Below are positions 56,201 through 64,000 of a stretch of DNA of 64,000 nucleotides, piece after piece (the first letter of the stretch is position 1; the number at the start of each line of letters is the position of its first letter). Source of the stretch: an uncultured Flavobacteriaceae bacterium (GTDB lineage: Bacteria; Bacteroidota; Bacteroidia; Flavobacteriales; Flavobacteriaceae); NCBI GenBank assembly GCA_947493175.1, contig CANLQD010000003.1, forward strand, positions 124,001-188,000, read 5' to 3'. The position numbers were made by a program, and so were the translations under genes. The notes under the pieces are model-generated. The model was not told where the DNA came from. It made no database searches and saw only the letters and a program-made list of their open reading frames with translations.

Positions 56201-59200
56201 GTAATTACGATTACTAGTGCCGACGGAATCTTCTTAGAAGAGTTCTTGAACGCCTCTCAGTCGTTCACCGCAGGTGAATCGTTCTGGGTAGTGCACAAAT
56301 ACCCGGCAGGAATCGATTTTCCACAAGGATCTTTTGAAACAACAAGCGTTCGCCCCGACACCTATTTCTTTAGTTCAGACGGTGGCGCAAGCTATACCAA
56401 TTTGGACTCATTTGCCTTCTTGACTCGTGCTTTGAGTGGCGGTGACGAAGGAAATTACATTACACTAGAGCCTTCTTCTGGCTCAGTGGCACCGGGCGCT
56501 TCGGTAGAGGTTTCAGTAAGTTTCGATGGGTCTGAGTTGGCTAACGGTACTTTTGAGACCGATATCTTGGTCAATAGCAACGATCCCGTTACACCAACGA
56601 CCCCCGTTGCGACCACCTTTGAAGTATCAGGACAAGTATCCGGTATTGAAGTATCCGATGAGTTGTTGACCTTTAATGATGTATTTATAGGCAATAGTGG
56701 TACCCGGACCTTTACCATTACCAATACTGGTCTGGCCTTGCTCAATGTAACGGATATCAGCTCTGACAATGAGGATTTTGTTCCCGAACTAACTTCCACG
56801 GTAATCAACGGTGGTGAGGAACAAGAGATTACGGTTACCTTCTCGCCTTCCTCCGTAGGAAGCATCAATGGTATCATTACAATTACTAGCGATGCCGATG
56901 GCGGTAATACATTCGAGTTGATTGTAAACGGCATCGGGGTAGATCCCCCAACTGCCATTCTTGATCCTTTTGAAGTATTTGAAAGTACCGAGACGGGCAC
57001 TACGATAGATACGGAAATTACGCTTCGTAATGAGGGAAGCTCTCCACTGACTTTCTCCTTCCCGGCATTGACAATGGCTGCCGCACTGGCAGACCCTACT
57101 GCCAACATTGCAAGAAATGCTGAAATTATCGATTTCTCAGGATATGAGACCCCTGAAAAAGGAATGAGGGATGCCCGTGTTGGTGCCCGAGTATCTAGCA
57201 GCATGGGTGTTGACAATGAATTTGGTTATTCATGGATCGACAGCGATGAGCCAGGCGGACCTGTATTCAGCTTCTTTGATATCTCGGCTATTGGCTTTGA
57301 TGCCACAGACGTACTTGGGGCAGATGGTACGGGAGAAGTGGCCTTACCATTCGCATTCGATTTCTATGAAAATACCTATGAAAGTATTTTCGTGAATTCC
57401 AATGGGTTCTTGGCCTTTCAGCTTCCAGAGAACTTTACGTTCTTTAACGGGCAGATTCCTGAGGATGAAGGCATTAATAACATCATCGCAGGATTGTGGG
57501 CCGATTTGGAACCACAAGAATTCGATGGAGCCGTTTATATAGCAGCTTTTACCGATGCGTTTGTAGTTCAGTGGAGTAATGTTTCCGTGTTCTTCGGACC
57601 CGAAGATGAAACGGTAACCTTCCAAATCGTCCTATTCGGTGATGGTACCATTGACGTGAACTACGCAGACGTAGAAACTGCACCTTTCAGAAACTTTTCT
57701 ACGGTGGGTATTGAAAATTCAGATGCGACCGATGGAGCCCAAGTGGCCTTTAACACGCCTTATATTAAAGATGGATTATCGTTGCGCTTTATTAGACCCG
57801 AAATTCCATTGACCAATTTTATTAGCGATGTAACTCCTATCTCAGGTGTCGTACCAGCAGGTGGAAGCCGTGCGATCACGGTTACCTTGGATGCGACCGA
57901 ACTGGAGCCAGATGTGTATTACGATGAGCTTACTATTTCGAGTAATGCTCCTGACAAGTCTACCGGTACATCTTTAATTGAGCTTACCGTTACCGACATC
58001 CCACGAATAGCGAGTTTTACGTTGATCAATCAGCGTACCAATGAAGAAATTGGTCCGTTGAACGAGGGCGACGTGATCGACCTTGCCGATTACGATGGAA
58101 GAAATCGTTTTAGTGTTGTCGCAAACATTGGCGATGTTCCTGTTGGAAGTGTGGTTTTTGATTTTAAAGGCCAAACCGGTTTCCAAACAGAGAATTTTGC
58201 TCCATACTCCCTTGGAGGTGATAACAATGGGGACTTTAACAGAGTATTTCTCCCAAAACGGATGAATACGATTACAGCGACCCCTTATTCAGAAAGAAAC
58301 GGGAACGGGGAAGCAGGTCAACCATTGACCGTCAACTTTGAGGTCATCGATAGCAGACCCTTGCTAATCAGTGATTTTGTGTTGATCAACGCCGATACCA
58401 ATGAAGAGATCGGTCCGTTGAACGAGGGTGATGTAATCGACCTTGCCGACTACCGCCGTAATCGTTTCAGCATTGTGGCCAATGGTGGTGAAGAACGCAG
58501 ACCTAGGAGCGTTGTTTTCGACTTCAACGGAAATGCCGGTGTACAAACGGAAAACTTTATTCCCTTTGCACTAGCGGGAGATAATGACGGTGATGTGAAT
58601 CCGGTTGCCTTCCCGCTGGGAAGCAATACCGTTACAGCTACTCCTTACTCCAGAAGAGATGGTCGTGGTGATGCAGGTGAAGCACTTACGGTCAACTTTA
58701 CCGTGGTCGATAGTGATGCTCCTGAAATTGTGAGCTTGGTTTTGATCAATGCACAAACGAACGAGGAGATTGGAATCTTAAGTGATGGAAATTTCATCGA
58801 TCTGGCGGAATATGATGCGAATAGCTTTAGTGTCATCGCCATGGTCGGGGAGGTTCCTGCGAAAAGTGTTGTTTTTGACTATAATGAAAATAACCGGTTC
58901 CAAACCGAGAACTTTTTACCATACGCTCTTGACGGAGATCGCAATGGAAGGGTTCACCCAGTGGAGTTCGCTCTTGGAACAAATACCATCACAGCTACTC
59001 CCTACTCCAAACGAAATGGAAGAGGGGATGCGGGACAATCGCTCACCGTTGTATTTGAAGTAATCGATACTGCCAATGGGGACACCACGGAGTCTAGCAC
59101 AAAAGTATTCCCGAACCCGGTAGTCGATGTAGCTACCTTTACATTGGAAGGCGGCGGCAGCCAAGTGCTTAAAGGTGGCTTGTTCAACCTTACCGGTTAC

Positions 59201-59347
59201 AACCTATTTGGAGATTTTGATTTTCAAATTGATGATGCCGGAACAGGAACATTGGATATGAGCTCCCTATCACCGGGCGTTTACATTTTAAAACTAAAAG
59301 ACAGTGCGGGAACTTTGGTCACCGAAGTAAAAGTGATCAAGAAATAA
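53207..59347 (+). CDS. Giant secreted leishmanolysin-like metalloprotease with type IX sorting signal
   Basis: Exported protein of 2046 residues. After the signal peptide (core about 22-38) comes a metalloprotease domain (about 60-345). It has H208-EAG-H212 zinc ligands followed by GLGFFD, a distant His302 (IAHWDE) as likely third ligand, and a Met-turn NSLMSPQ (M317), the arrangement of leishmanolysin (M8) type metzincins. Next follow ASPM/SPD-2/Hydin-like beta-sandwich domains, a concanavalin-like segment (about 555-745), further beta-sandwich domains, and three repeats of about 120 residues (about 1600-1960) sharing LIN-x-xTNEEIGxL and TxTATPYSxRxGxGxAG. The end is a type IX sorting domain (VFPNPVVDVATF). 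A surface or secreted protease is likely; its substrate is unknown. Confidence 0.85.
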   Translation: MKKNYPTGVGSKYFNWFGLSHVFMMILLLTIGGLQSVEAQKMEKLPGPIVVCPAHFEDQHSRMGVDQMAAKKAFTGTKKAATAELIVTYGPGAQANDEARAAFQFALDIWAEEIVSSVPIRIFAEFADLGPGVLASAGPTTIFRDFPGAPVANIFYPAALADALAGEDLDPEEEFDLVVNLGNGIPWYYGTDGNTPAGQFDFVTVALHEAGHGLGFFDGGSVSNGVGSLGFVDGTPGIFDTFHVDGEGNSVLDIPNPSAELADFYQSGDVFCNSPQAIAALGGVIPELFAPNPFQGGSSIAHWDEATFPAGDPNSLMSPQVGTAESNFNIGDITRGYFADMGWTIAGAAPIAVSPASLTQEINVGDIVRRELTITNVTDAPVTVNAGIDLSASVVELVDPASIVIQPSEAVVVEVQLNATGIAKGIYDEEVTFVTEGFDRTVTIPLSIRVLDGTEVPIVVVNPESYNETIDQFQVVTRDLSFENSGDEVLNYSITVNDANGEAQATFADKVNRSNETIRSGGLSVKNFGSGSSASGLASLVRANQNTYNAVASSLYATGFEDFELGNVDGQAGWFISAATEADDWEVTTTNAFEGAQHLRGVSDGLGGTRLAFSPTIVPGSQPFMVSSTRINLQGTGTTWEVIPQSPTAESVVTRVRFNADGSIDVLDGGASAFVPIEATIPEGYFDLRVIVDRDDAAMTVYFDDQLVYSGTAFASQIEQVVFLTPMETAGATLDIDNVEVTDGDENAFFLTVSPTAGTVPFGTTRVAQVKFDARSLTPGTYTASIDVTTDDPNNANITIPVTLNVSVPPTISVAPDALSAAVDVTVDTPPVKTETFTITNSGESTLDYNLSLGTTIFTPPTTDTTDALTSASVDLSNYGAGNTGTYSLKAAGKASSAAKASKNGIRLVSRAGMQLENARVFSDSIFYDTGVNIPDDYVGLDDGTAVAIAVKFDVESDFELTAVRNAYRTEALEEASIILEIIRGGATPDAGELLTSQVITITSADGIFLEEFLNASQSFTAGESFWVVHKYPAGIDFPQGSFETTSVRPDTYFFSSDGGASYTNLDSFAFLTRALSGGDEGNYITLEPSSGSVAPGASVEVSVSFDGSELANGTFETDILVNSNDPVTPTTPVATTFEVSGQVSGIEVSDELLTFNDVFIGNSGTRTFTITNTGLALLNVTDISSDNEDFVPELTSTVINGGEEQEITVTFSPSSVGSINGIITITSDADGGNTFELIVNGIGVDPPTAILDPFEVFESTETGTTIDTEITLRNEGSSPLTFSFPALTMAAALADPTANIARNAEIIDFSGYETPEKGMRDARVGARVSSSMGVDNEFGYSWIDSDEPGGPVFSFFDISAIGFDATDVLGADGTGEVALPFAFDFYENTYESIFVNSNGFLAFQLPENFTFFNGQIPEDEGINNIIAGLWADLEPQEFDGAVYIAAFTDAFVVQWSNVSVFFGPEDETVTFQIVLFGDGTIDVNYADVETAPFRNFSTVGIENSDATDGAQVAFNTPYIKDGLSLRFIRPEIPLTNFISDVTPISGVVPAGGSRAITVTLDATELEPDVYYDELTISSNAPDKSTGTSLIELTVTDIPRIASFTLINQRTNEEIGPLNEGDVIDLADYDGRNRFSVVANIGDVPVGSVVFDFKGQTGFQTENFAPYSLGGDNNGDFNRVFLPKRMNTITATPYSERNGNGEAGQPLTVNFEVIDSRPLLISDFVLINADTNEEIGPLNEGDVIDLADYRRNRFSIVANGGEERRPRSVVFDFNGNAGVQTENFIPFALAGDNDGDVNPVAFPLGSNTVTATPYSRRDGRGDAGEALTVNFTVVDSDAPEIVSLVLINAQTNEEIGILSDGNFIDLAEYDANSFSVIAMVGEVPAKSVVFDYNENNRFQTENFLPYALDGDRNGRVHPVEFALGTNTITATPYSKRNGRGDAGQSLTVVFEVIDTANGDTTESSTKVFPNPVVDVATFTLEGGGSQVLKGGLFNLTGYNLFGDFDFQIDDAGTGTLDMSSLSPGVYILKLKDSAGTLVTEVKVIKK

Positions 59348-59371
59348 TACCATACTGCTTTATAGCACTGC

Positions 59372-59404
59372 AAAAGCGGCAAGGATATCCTTGCCGCTTT
59401 TTTT
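59372..59404 (+). terminator. Terminator of the giant metalloprotease gene
   Basis: A perfect palindrome with 15-base arms (AAAAGCGGCAAGGAT and its complement) followed by Ts. Confidence 0.92.
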
Positions 59405-59514
59405 ATTCCCCATCATCATCTTCAGAATCAGGTTTTCCAAAAACGGAGTATCCGATCTGGATCGTACTACCCAATTTATCCCTATATTTAAAACGACTAA
59501 TAAAAGACCTCACC

Positions 59515-62055
59515 ATGCTTCGACGATTCCTTTTTTTAGTTCTGCTATGTGGAACATTTGTTGGCAACGCCCAGGATTATTTCTTTAAAAAATACCGTCC
59601 TTTTGATACGGCGATTCCTTCCCCGGAAACTTTTTTGGGGTATGGTATCGGGGAGCATCATACCAGACATGATTTGATCATAGCTTATTTGGAAAAATTA
59701 GCAGAAGTATCCGATAGGGCATCCATACAGTACTACGGAAAAACCCATGAGGGGCGAAAGCTGGTACTATTGACCATAACTGCCCCTGAGAATCTGTCCA
59801 ATCTGGAATCCATCAAACAACAACATCTTGCCTTTACCGATCCGGCGCAGAACGCTACCAATTATACAGAGGTGCCCATTTTTATCAATCTGGCCTATAA
59901 TGTGCACGGCAATGAACCTTCCAGCTCCGAAGCGGCCCTATTGACCGCCTATACCTTTGTCGCTTCCGAAAATCCCGAAATACTGAGGTATCTCGACAAT
60001 GCCGTTATCTTTATAGATCCTACTATTAACCCAGATGGACGGGACCGGCATACCCAATGGGCCAACACCTATCAAGGCACGCCCAACGTAACCGACCCGC
60101 AAGATGCCGAACACAATGAATATTGGCCAGGTGGCCGTACCAATCACTATTGGTTCGACCTCAATCGCGATTGGTTGTTAGGTATTCATCCTGAAAGTCG
60201 TGGCAAACTTACTTGGTACCATCAATGGTATCCCAATGTGGTGACCGACTTTCACGAAATGGGAACCCAAAGCACCTACTTTTTTGAGCCGATGAAAGCG
60301 AACGGTTCGCTCAATCCCATTATGCCCAGAGAAAACTATGAAGATTTAAACGACCTCTTCGGAGTGGCATTTGCCAAGGCATTGGATAGTATTGGTTCCT
60401 TTTATTTTACAAAAGAGGTGTTTGACGGTACCTATCCAGGCTATGGTTCTTCCTATCCTGATTTACAGGGCGGACTCGGTTTATTATTTGAACAAGCGAG
60501 TTCACGAGGGCACGAACAGACTACTGCCTTTGGGAAAATAACCTTTCCCTTCACAATCCGCAATCAGTACACTTCGAGCATCACCACGGTACAAACTGCG
60601 GTAAAGAACAAGGCCTATATGCGAAAGTACCAACAAAACTTTTTTAAAAGTGCGTTGACCCGTGCCGGTAAAAGCAAAATTCGTGGGTATTCATTTGGAG
60701 ACGCGCACGACCCCAACCGCACCAAGGCCTTTATCGATAAACTATTGCTTCATAAAATCGATGTATATAAATCGGGAAACCAATATGTGGTACCGACCCA
60801 ACAACCGCAATATCGCATGGTACAGACGATGTTCGAAACCTATAACAAATACCGGGACAGTGTGTATTACGATGCATCGGCCTGGTCGGTCGCCAATTTC
60901 TATAACATGAAATACAAAGCGGTCAATTCGGTCAACCGTGGAGAACAAATCACCAGTACCGATGGTTTGGTATCCGTGGCCCCTGTCCAAAAATCAAACT
61001 ATGCCTACGTCATCGATTGGGATGATTACAATGCCCCTGCCGTTTTGAACTACCTCCAAGACAAAGGTATTGTGGTGTCCTCGGCCTTTAAACCCTTCAC
61101 GGCAAAGCTGAAAGACGGTTCTAAAAAATTCGGATACGGCACACTGGTCATTCCGGTTTCACTTCAAAAGAAAGAATCCGATGAAATCTATGAACTGTTG
61201 CAGCAGGCGCAACAAAAATATCAAGTGGGGATGTTCGGAGTCGATTCTGGCTATAACCTTCAAGGGGTTGATTTGGGAAGTAGGTTTGTACGTCCGTTGA
61301 AAAAGCCGAAAGCGATGATGCTGATCGGGGAAGGCATGCGTTCCTATGAAGCCGGCGAAGTTTGGCATTTGTTAGATACCCGAGTGGGGATGCCAATCAC
61401 CAAAATTCCGATGCGTAATTTTAACAGGGCCGATTTTGACCGATACAATACCATGGTCCTAGTCGGGGGGCGTTACCGTTTGACTGAGAAACAACAGCAA
61501 AAAATCAAAGACTGGGTAAGCAAAGGCAATACGTTGATTACCATTGGGGCCGCCTCGAAATGGGCCATTGAAAAAGAGTTGGTGAAAGAAGCCCTTACCA
61601 ATGCCGAAAAAGACTCTACTAAATCGAAAGAGAACCCTCCAGTCATCAGAAAGCCCTATGTAGATGCCCAGGAGAATATTGGAAAAGAAAGTGTGGGCGG
61701 TATCATCTTAAGGGTTGATCTTGACACCACCCACCCCCTCGCCTTTGGATATCACGACACGACCATTCCTGTTTACAAAAACAACACGGTCTGGCTACAT
61801 CCCAGTGAAAATGAATATGCAACGGTAGCAAAATATAGTAAGAACCCGCTGATAGATGGGTTTATCACCAAAAAGAACCTAGAAGAAAACCTGCGACCCT
61901 CAGCTTCTCTTTTAGTAAGCAAACTGGGTGGTGGGCGCGTGGTGCTTTTTGCGGACAATCCCAATTTTAGGGGAAGCTGGTACGGTACCAATCGACTTTT
62001 TTTAAATGCACTCTTTCTGGGGGATAACATTCGCGTTCCTTCGGTCAATCAATGA
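59515..62055 (+). CDS. Exported M14 family zinc carboxypeptidase
   Basis: Periplasmic or secreted peptidase of 846 residues with a signal peptide (about 1-19). The M14 zinc site is H131-GN-E134 and H247 (DFHEMG), with the substrate-binding DGRDRHTQW region between. The catalytic domain ends near residue 370; the rest (about 380-846) contains a glutamine-amidotransferase-like Rossmann region (MLIGEGMRSYEAGEVWHLLD) seen in related large M14 proteins of Bacteroidetes, and no sorting domain. It probably removes C-terminal residues from peptides. It lies 110 bases after the terminator of the giant metalloprotease gene. Confidence 0.88.
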   Translation: MLRRFLFLVLLCGTFVGNAQDYFFKKYRPFDTAIPSPETFLGYGIGEHHTRHDLIIAYLEKLAEVSDRASIQYYGKTHEGRKLVLLTITAPENLSNLESIKQQHLAFTDPAQNATNYTEVPIFINLAYNVHGNEPSSSEAALLTAYTFVASENPEILRYLDNAVIFIDPTINPDGRDRHTQWANTYQGTPNVTDPQDAEHNEYWPGGRTNHYWFDLNRDWLLGIHPESRGKLTWYHQWYPNVVTDFHEMGTQSTYFFEPMKANGSLNPIMPRENYEDLNDLFGVAFAKALDSIGSFYFTKEVFDGTYPGYGSSYPDLQGGLGLLFEQASSRGHEQTTAFGKITFPFTIRNQYTSSITTVQTAVKNKAYMRKYQQNFFKSALTRAGKSKIRGYSFGDAHDPNRTKAFIDKLLLHKIDVYKSGNQYVVPTQQPQYRMVQTMFETYNKYRDSVYYDASAWSVANFYNMKYKAVNSVNRGEQITSTDGLVSVAPVQKSNYAYVIDWDDYNAPAVLNYLQDKGIVVSSAFKPFTAKLKDGSKKFGYGTLVIPVSLQKKESDEIYELLQQAQQKYQVGMFGVDSGYNLQGVDLGSRFVRPLKKPKAMMLIGEGMRSYEAGEVWHLLDTRVGMPITKIPMRNFNRADFDRYNTMVLVGGRYRLTEKQQQKIKDWVSKGNTLITIGAASKWAIEKELVKEALTNAEKDSTKSKENPPVIRKPYVDAQENIGKESVGGIILRVDLDTTHPLAFGYHDTTIPVYKNNTVWLHPSENEYATVAKYSKNPLIDGFITKKNLEENLRPSASLLVSKLGGGRVVLFADNPNFRGSWYGTNRLFLNALFLGDNIRVPSVNQ

Positions 62056-62109
62056 CCCATTACAACTATGGGCCATCAAGATTGAAATCGATAGTCATAC
62101 CTGCATAAA

Positions 62110-62823
62110 ATGATCAAAGAAAAAATACTTGCGGCTTACGAAACGCTGGCGGAACCATACAACGCCCTAATTGACCACAAGCCTCATAATGCCTACTACG
62201 ACCGCCCAAATACATTGAGCCTAATTCCAGAGGTCAAAGGCAAAAAAGTACTGGATGCGGCCTGCGGTCCAGGAAAATATGCCGAAATACTCTTGGAAAA
62301 GGGAGCAGAAGTCATGGGGTTTGATATTAGTCCGCGGATGGTAAAATTGGCAAAAATACGCAATGGAAATCAAGGAAGTTTTTTTGTACACGACCTATCG
62401 ACTCCACTGTATATGCTCGACGGAGGGTATTTTGATGTGGTGGTATGTGCGTTAGCACTTCATTATGTAGCCGATTGGACCCCTACCCTACAAGAGTTTT
62501 ATCGCGTGTTGAAACCCGGCGGTACATTGGTGGTCTCCATTGAACATCCGTTTTTCGAATATACGTATTTTAATTCTGAACGCTACTTTGAGGTCGAACC
62601 CGTAAAGGCGATTTGGAAGGGTTTTGGCGAGCCGGTCGAAGTTCACAGTTATCGCAGGTCATTGGAAGCGTGCATCATGCCTCTTATACAAAATGGCTTT
62701 CATTTAGATACCCTGTTAGAACCAAAGCCCGTCCCGGAATTTGAAAAGTTAGACCCTAAGCATTACACGGAGTTGAATGCCTTTCCGGCCTTTATGTGTA
62801 TGAGAGCGATTCGAAAAGGTTAG
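62110..62823 (+). CDS. Class I SAM-dependent methyltransferase
   Basis: Cytosolic protein of 237 residues with a complete SAM-binding core: motif I LDAACGPGKYAEILLEKGAE near residue 49, motif II GFDISPRM, and post-motif VVVCALALHYVADW. The C-terminal part (FFEYTYFNSERYFEVEPV) belongs to a small-molecule methyltransferase group of unknown substrate. It starts 54 bases after the M14 gene and may be its co-transcribed neighbour. Confidence 0.87.
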   Translation: MIKEKILAAYETLAEPYNALIDHKPHNAYYDRPNTLSLIPEVKGKKVLDAACGPGKYAEILLEKGAEVMGFDISPRMVKLAKIRNGNQGSFFVHDLSTPLYMLDGGYFDVVVCALALHYVADWTPTLQEFYRVLKPGGTLVVSIEHPFFEYTYFNSERYFEVEPVKAIWKGFGEPVEVHSYRRSLEACIMPLIQNGFHLDTLLEPKPVPEFEKLDPKHYTELNAFPAFMCMRAIRKG

Positions 62824-62827
62824 TTAT

Positions 62828-62860
62828 CAGTGGGCAGTAGCGGTATGCAGTGGCAGTAGT
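62828..62860 (+). repeat. Degenerate GCAGTNG microsatellite
   Basis: A short degenerate tract built of GCAGT units (GTGGGCAGTAGC, ATGCAGTGGCAGTAGT) lies directly after the methyltransferase stop, before the TTGAAN tract. Confidence 0.55.
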
Positions 62861-62903
62861 AAAAATAAAATAGTCGGTCCTATACCAACTAACTTTTTAT
62901 ATC

Positions 62904-62946
62904 TTGATACTTGAACTTGAACTTGAAGTTGAAGTTGAAGTTGAAC
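62904..62946 (+). repeat. TTGAAN hexamer tract before the amidohydrolase gene (site D)
   Basis: After a TTGATAC unit, six perfect hexamers follow without interruption: TTGAAC twice, TTGAAG three times and TTGAAC (62911-62946). The ATG lies 11 bases further on. This is the most regular of the four tracts. Confidence 0.9.
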
Positions 62947-62956
62947 ATCCAACCAT

Positions 62957-64000
62957 ATGAAAAAATACAATTCCCTTTCCGCCCTTCTCATCGTATTTTT
63001 TATGGGTGCCATGCTATGCACTGCCCAATCGGCTAACGGCGACGGCCCCCATTCACAACTGATCATTCGTGGAGTCATGCTAATCAACGGTAACGGTGCT
63101 CCCCCTCAAGGTCCTATTGATATTGTGGTCGAAAACAACATCATCAAAGACATACAAGTGGTCGGCTATCCCGGCGTTGCGATCAATGAGGCAAAACGCC
63201 CTCAACTTCGATCAGGAGGTAAGGAACTCGATTGCACGGGCATGTATCTGTTGCCAGGTTTCATCGATATGCACGGTCATATAGGGGGTACTGCGCAGGG
63301 AGCGGAACCGGACTATGTTTTTAAACTGTGGATGGGCCATGGTATTACCACGGTACGGGAGCCCAGCGGTCGTGGTGTGGATTTCACCATGGATTTGAAA
63401 CGAAAAAGTGCCAAGAATGAGATGGTAGCACCTCGAATTTATGCCTATACCGGTTTTGGACAAACAAGCAAGAGTTTCAATCCTTTGAACGACATTCCCA
63501 TTTCAACTCCGGAGCAAGCACGCGAATGGGTCAGAGCGAACGCCAAAAAAGGTGCGGACGGTATAAAGTTTTTTGGGGCCGAACCCGAAATTATGGCTGC
63601 TGCGTTGGATGAAAATAAGAAACTAGGGTTGGGGTCTGCCTGCCACCACGCACAATTAAGCGTAGCGCGATGGAACGTATTGCACTCGGCCCGAGCCGGA
63701 CTCACCAGTATGGAACACTGGTACGGACTCCCGGAAGCCTTGTTCGATGAACGTACGGTGCAAGACTATCCGTTGGACTATAACTACCAAAACGAACAAC
63801 ACCGTTTCGAAAATGCGGGCAAGTTATGGGCCCAGGCGGCCAAACCTTACTCCGAACATTGGGAAAACGTCATGACCGAATTATTGGAACTTGATTTCAC
63901 CTTGGACCCCACTTTTAACATCTATGAGGCCAGCCGGGATTTACAACGAGCCAGAAGGGCCGAATGGCATGAGGAATATACCTTGCCATCTTTATGGGAG
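62957..64000 (+). CDS. Exported amidohydrolase (5' part; runs off the window)
   Basis: The frame is open from the ATG at 62957 to the window end (348 codons). A signal peptide (MKKYNSLSALLIVFFMGAML, ending TAQ) precedes a composite beta-sandwich/TIM-barrel amidohydrolase: GVMLINGNGAPPQGPIDIVV, then the metal-binding HxH (H106, H108) in PGFIDMHGH. A probable carbamylated-Lys site (KGADGIKFFGAE, near residue 200) and further His (SACHHAQLS) are seen. Substrate unknown; relatives include imidazolonepropionase-like and dipeptidase enzymes. The start codon follows the hexamer tract at 62904-62946. Confidence 0.87.
   Translation, partial: MKKYNSLSALLIVFFMGAMLCTAQSANGDGPHSQLIIRGVMLINGNGAPPQGPIDIVVENNIIKDIQVVGYPGVAINEAKRPQLRSGGKELDCTGMYLLPGFIDMHGHIGGTAQGAEPDYVFKLWMGHGITTVREPSGRGVDFTMDLKRKSAKNEMVAPRIYAYTGFGQTSKSFNPLNDIPISTPEQAREWVRANAKKGADGIKFFGAEPEIMAAALDENKKLGLGSACHHAQLSVARWNVLHSARAGLTSMEHWYGLPEALFDERTVQDYPLDYNYQNEQHRFENAGKLWAQAAKPYSEHWENVMTELLELDFTLDPTFNIYEASRDLQRARRAEWHEEYTLPSLWE

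Noticed and set aside
56455..57216. 253-codon minus-strand ORF within the giant metalloprotease gene
   Set aside because: Antisense shadow of a long repetitive coding sequence. It is Ser/Val-rich, as expected from the complement, with no promoter or family.

Overview
The window reads as chromosomal DNA from a marine member of the Flavobacteriaceae (Bacteroidetes), of the Maribacter/Zobellia/Muricauda type. The supporting signs are: two giant secreted proteins with C-terminal type IX secretion (Por) sorting domains; promoters of the Bacteroidetes form TTG-N18..20-TAnnTTTG with no reliance on Shine-Dalgarno sequences; a RecQ of the flavobacterial type; DUF4105, DUF2795 and DUF4198 proteins; and a saproxanthin/myxol-type carotenoid cluster. 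No prophage, insertion sequence, CRISPR array or rRNA was found.

0-3.4 kb: a Crp/Fnr regulator, a universal stress protein, two small convergent or divergent ORFs, and a tRNA-Leu(GAG). Behind the tRNA lie two decayed, tandemly repeated copies of a unit made of tRNA 3' end, tRNA terminator and GIY-YIG nuclease ORF. 3.4-9.9 kb: a MerR-type regulator with a CarH-like cobalamin-binding domain, whose promoter overlaps a perfect 8-1-8 palindrome, followed by crtI-crtB-crtZ-crtD-cruF and a convergent crtA homologue. Together these account for saproxanthin/myxol synthesis except for the lycopene cyclase and GGPP synthase, which are not here. 9.9-13.5 kb (minus strand): two TlpA-like thioredoxins, one with a lost active-site Cys, and aconitase.

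13.8-29.5 kb: a 1866-residue secreted beta-helix/CBM protein, a methyltransferase, MoxR, two SurA/PpiC-type foldases, a class A beta-lactamase-like serine hydrolase, RluF, a membrane AraC regulator and small envelope proteins. 29.8-32.1 kb: an unfamiliar two-gene unit, consisting of an unknown 390-residue protein and a cytosolic trypsin-like protease carrying a zinc ribbon. 32.3-48.1 kb: housekeeping genes (recQ, kdsD, tatC, lptB, pssA, an ABC-F protein, cobalamin adenosyltransferase, secA) with small conserved flavobacterial proteins.

48.4-64 kb: a Tat-exported Gfo/Idh/MocA oxidoreductase, two tandem paralogous HisKA_2 membrane kinases, a 2046-residue leishmanolysin-like secreted protein, an M14 carboxypeptidase, a methyltransferase and the 5' part of an amidohydrolase that runs off the window. 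Hexameric TTGAAN microsatellite tracts sit directly upstream of four start codons (about 36.7, 40.7, 43.5 and 62.9 kb) and are not explained by the gene annotation.
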